Source: Salinivibrio sharmensis
Lineage (GTDB): Bacteria; Pseudomonadota; Gammaproteobacteria; Enterobacterales; Vibrionaceae
Length of the DNA: 64,000 nt
Assembly (NCBI RefSeq): GCF_001995985.1
Contig: NZ_MUFC01000006.1
Location: forward strand, 53,903-117,902
Reading direction: 5' to 3'
This document shows positions 62,677-64,000 of this stretch, in pieces (position 1 is the first letter of the stretch; the number at the start of each line of letters is the position of its first letter). The notes under the pieces are model-generated. The model did no database searches. It was not told the origin of the DNA and saw only the letters and a list, made by a program, of their open reading frames with translations. The translations under genes were made by a program, and so were the position numbers.

Positions 62677-62947
62677 AGTCACTCCTTTTGATTGGTTTAA
62701 TCGTTCTAATGAAATAGCAATAGCAGTTAGTTTCTGATTTAAAGTCTGATTAATTATTGGAGTTTCTTTTCTCGGAGAAGATACGTCTAGGTTACCAACA
62801 AAAAAATAATGAAGATGCTATTATGAAAGGTATGCTTGAATACAAAAGCCAACCGAAAGATTTATGTACATGCTCAGAGCGAATGTCATTTACTTTTGTA
62901 TTGTGAGAAGAGCAATCCCGAAACTTATTGTGAACAAAATCAGACAC
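62677..62947. other. AT-rich intergenic region without a supported gene
   Basis: About 270 bp. A 27-codon plus-strand frame at 62823 lacks a ribosome-binding site and was not called. The left part should hold the promoter of the proline-rich micro-protein gene. Confidence 0.4.
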
Positions 62948-63208
62948 CTACTTGTCTACGTCGACTTCTGACTGTGCTGCCTCTGGATATTGGGTGTTGT
63001 AAGTTCTAATACTCTCAGCATGCTCTAATAGTTTAGTTCTGTAATTGTCAATTTCGCTCGCTATTGGCATGCCTTCGTATTCATTTCCCCAAAAGGCTTT
63101 GACCAGATGTCGTACACAAAAAATAGCTAGCAACAAACAAGTTAATACGGAAAGTATGAAAATGCCAATAACGGGATAATTCTGCTCAAAATCTAACATT
63201 CTGATCAT
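62948..63208 (-). CDS. Small single-pass membrane protein
   Basis: The protein is 86 residues. One strong hydrophobic helix (YPVIGIFILSVLTCLLLAIFCVRHLV) is followed by a soluble acidic tail with IDNYRTKLLEHAESIRTYN. A second ATG three codons in is an alternative start. It is next to the insertion sequence. Family not recognised. Confidence 0.55.
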   Translation of the reverse strand: MIRMLDFEQNYPVIGIFILSVLTCLLLAIFCVRHLVKAFWGNEYEGMPIASEIDNYRTKLLEHAESIRTYNTQYPEAAQSEVDVDK

Positions 63209-63254
63209 GTAGCTTAGTACTGCAAAGCCCGTAGCTATCAGTGCGAAATTAATC

Positions 63255-64000
63255 TGAACCCCGCGGATTCAACCGCGAAGTGCAACACTCTCGTCTGCAG
63301 CCTGGCATAACTTGTTAAAGATAACGCTAGGCTGCCTAAAACCAAGACATTTTCTTGGTCGAGCATTCAAGCGGGCCACAGCTTGCATCACCTCTTCTTC
63401 AGTGAGTTCACGCAGGTCAGTGCCCTTGGGAATATACTGCCTGAGCAGCCCGTTACTGTTTTCGTTTAAACCTCGCTCCCAGGATGAATAAGGGTGAGCA
63501 AAGTAAATCTCTGTCTCTAATGCCTCTGCTATTGCCTTGTGTCCGACAAATCCTGAACCATTATCCGCGGTGATTGTGTGCACATGCGCGGCGTACGGTC
63601 GAAGTAGCTCAATGGTGGCATCACGGACAGCATCAGCGCTTTTGCTGCTCACCTTTTTTACCAAGTAAAAACGACTGGTTCGTTCAGCAATGGTGACAAG
63701 CGCACCTGTGCCGTGTTTGCCCAAAACAGTATCGATTTCCCAGTCACCAAAACGCTCACGGGTATCAACAATGGCTGGCCGCTCATCGATAGAGACGGGG
63801 TCTGGTATCACACAGCGCTTGCTTGTTTTGCCCTTACGATAGCGTTTGTGCCCTTGGCGCAATGACTTATACAGTTTGCCGCCAGCCGCTTTATCCGTTG
63901 CCACATATTGATAAATCCATTCATGGCTGACAGGCATGCCCAACCGCGTGCTCACATGGCTAATCTGCTCTGGGCTCCAATCAACGTTCAGGCAGAGTTT
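63255..64000 (-). mobile_element. IS30-family insertion sequence, partial
   Basis: The visible part is the 3' end of an IS30-type element; the rest lies beyond base 64000. The segment CCGCGGATTCAACCGCG at the transposase stop and the adjacent GTTGCACTTCG-type sequence are likely within or next to the terminal inverted repeat. The exact end and target duplication cannot be fixed without the other end. Confidence 0.7.
63269..64000 (-). CDS. IS30-family transposase (5' part outside window)
   Basis: The frame is open to the right edge and continues upstream with CLNVDWSPEQISHVSTRLGM. It shows the IS30 DDE core: FGDWEIDTVLGKHGTGAL (first Asp), HTITADNGSGFVGHKAI (second Asp), and ERGLNENSNGLLRQYIPKGTDL (Glu). 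It ends in LNARPRKCLGFRQPSVIFN. Nothing in the visible part is broken, so the element could be active. Confidence 0.93.
   Translation of the reverse strand, partial: KLCLNVDWSPEQISHVSTRLGMPVSHEWIYQYVATDKAAGGKLYKSLRQGHKRYRKGKTSKRCVIPDPVSIDERPAIVDTRERFGDWEIDTVLGKHGTGALVTIAERTSRFYLVKKVSSKSADAVRDATIELLRPYAAHVHTITADNGSGFVGHKAIAEALETEIYFAHPYSSWERGLNENSNGLLRQYIPKGTDLRELTEEEVMQAVARLNARPRKCLGFRQPSVIFNKLCQAADESVALRG

Noticed and set aside
62823..62906. 27-codon plus-strand frame
   Set aside because: No ribosome-binding site, AT-rich surroundings and no family resemblance.
1..64000. CRISPR arrays, tRNA or rRNA genes
   Set aside because: No regularly spaced direct repeats and no cloverleaf or rRNA signature was recognised on either strand; a dedicated tRNA scan would be decisive.

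Overview
The window looks like a gamma-proteobacterial chromosome of Vibrionaceae type. The reasons are the mix of close E. coli-like housekeeping genes (ygiQ, ydiJ, yegD, rimJ, betA, ynfLM-like pair), the very dense c-di-GMP and chemotaxis-receptor content, a Nudix-PAP2 fusion, and one sequence that resembles a Vibrio integron attC site. A moderately halophilic genus such as Salinivibrio or Grimontia would fit, but the genus is not proven here. No rRNA, tRNA or CRISPR array was recognised.

Layout. 1-6500: a CHASE sensor with a decayed GGDEF domain (cut by the window edge), a DUF4250 protein, a membrane protein, an intact diguanylate cyclase, and a divergent MFS/LysR pair. 6650-17760: radical-SAM YgiQ, a 51-residue membrane protein, the large flavin/Fe-S dehydrogenase YdiJ, a periplasmic Nudix-PAP2 fusion, a FAN1-like VRR-NUC nuclease, a PilZ protein and a DUF945 protein. 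18040-28060: a histidine kinase with a pseudo-receiver and its single-domain response regulator, a small outer-membrane protein, a Usp-SulP operon, an MFS carrier, a coiled-coil membrane protein, and azlC with a frameshifted azlD. 28170-40440: two chemoreceptors, a small-membrane-protein operon, and a signalling block made of a REC-DUF3369-HD-GYP regulator, a periplasmic binding protein (frameshifted in its signal peptide), two tandem paralogous histidine kinases, a second HD-GYP protein and an NrtS-like small protein.

40490-54130 is metabolic and accessory: a GntR regulator with two clear operators followed by choline dehydrogenase, several GNAT acetyltransferases, a probable delta-class carbonic anhydrase, a tight DUF4177-yidD-TM2-nucleotidyltransferase operon, an M13 peptidase, a DJ-1 protein, a YoaP-like protein, an MFS carrier and YjbR. 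54136-57961 holds a cysteine-rich open frame without a start codon and a three-gene operon: a double-domain KaiC-like ATPase, a receiver-like protein, and a pseudo-GGDEF/EAL phosphodiesterase.

58000-64000 starts with Hsp70-like YegD and then becomes AT-richer and accessory in character: DUF6500, Ogt, a methyltransferase, a GNAT, an HELVH-motif protein, a proline-rich micro-protein and a membrane protein, all on the minus strand, with one attC-like element. The window ends inside an IS30-family transposase.

The common thread is second-messenger control. There is one likely c-di-GMP synthase, three likely degraders (two HD-GYP, one EAL), one PilZ receiver, and several proteins whose catalytic or phospho-acceptor sites have been replaced (TGSQF for GGDEF, His61 for the receiver Asp, TTDTW for GGDEF). 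The two most attractive modules for new biology are the KaiC-like/receiver/EAL operon and the binding-protein/twin-kinase/HD-GYP/NrtS block. Two genes, azlD and the binding protein, each lack one base in a T run, so assembly error, pseudogenisation and slippage all need to be considered.
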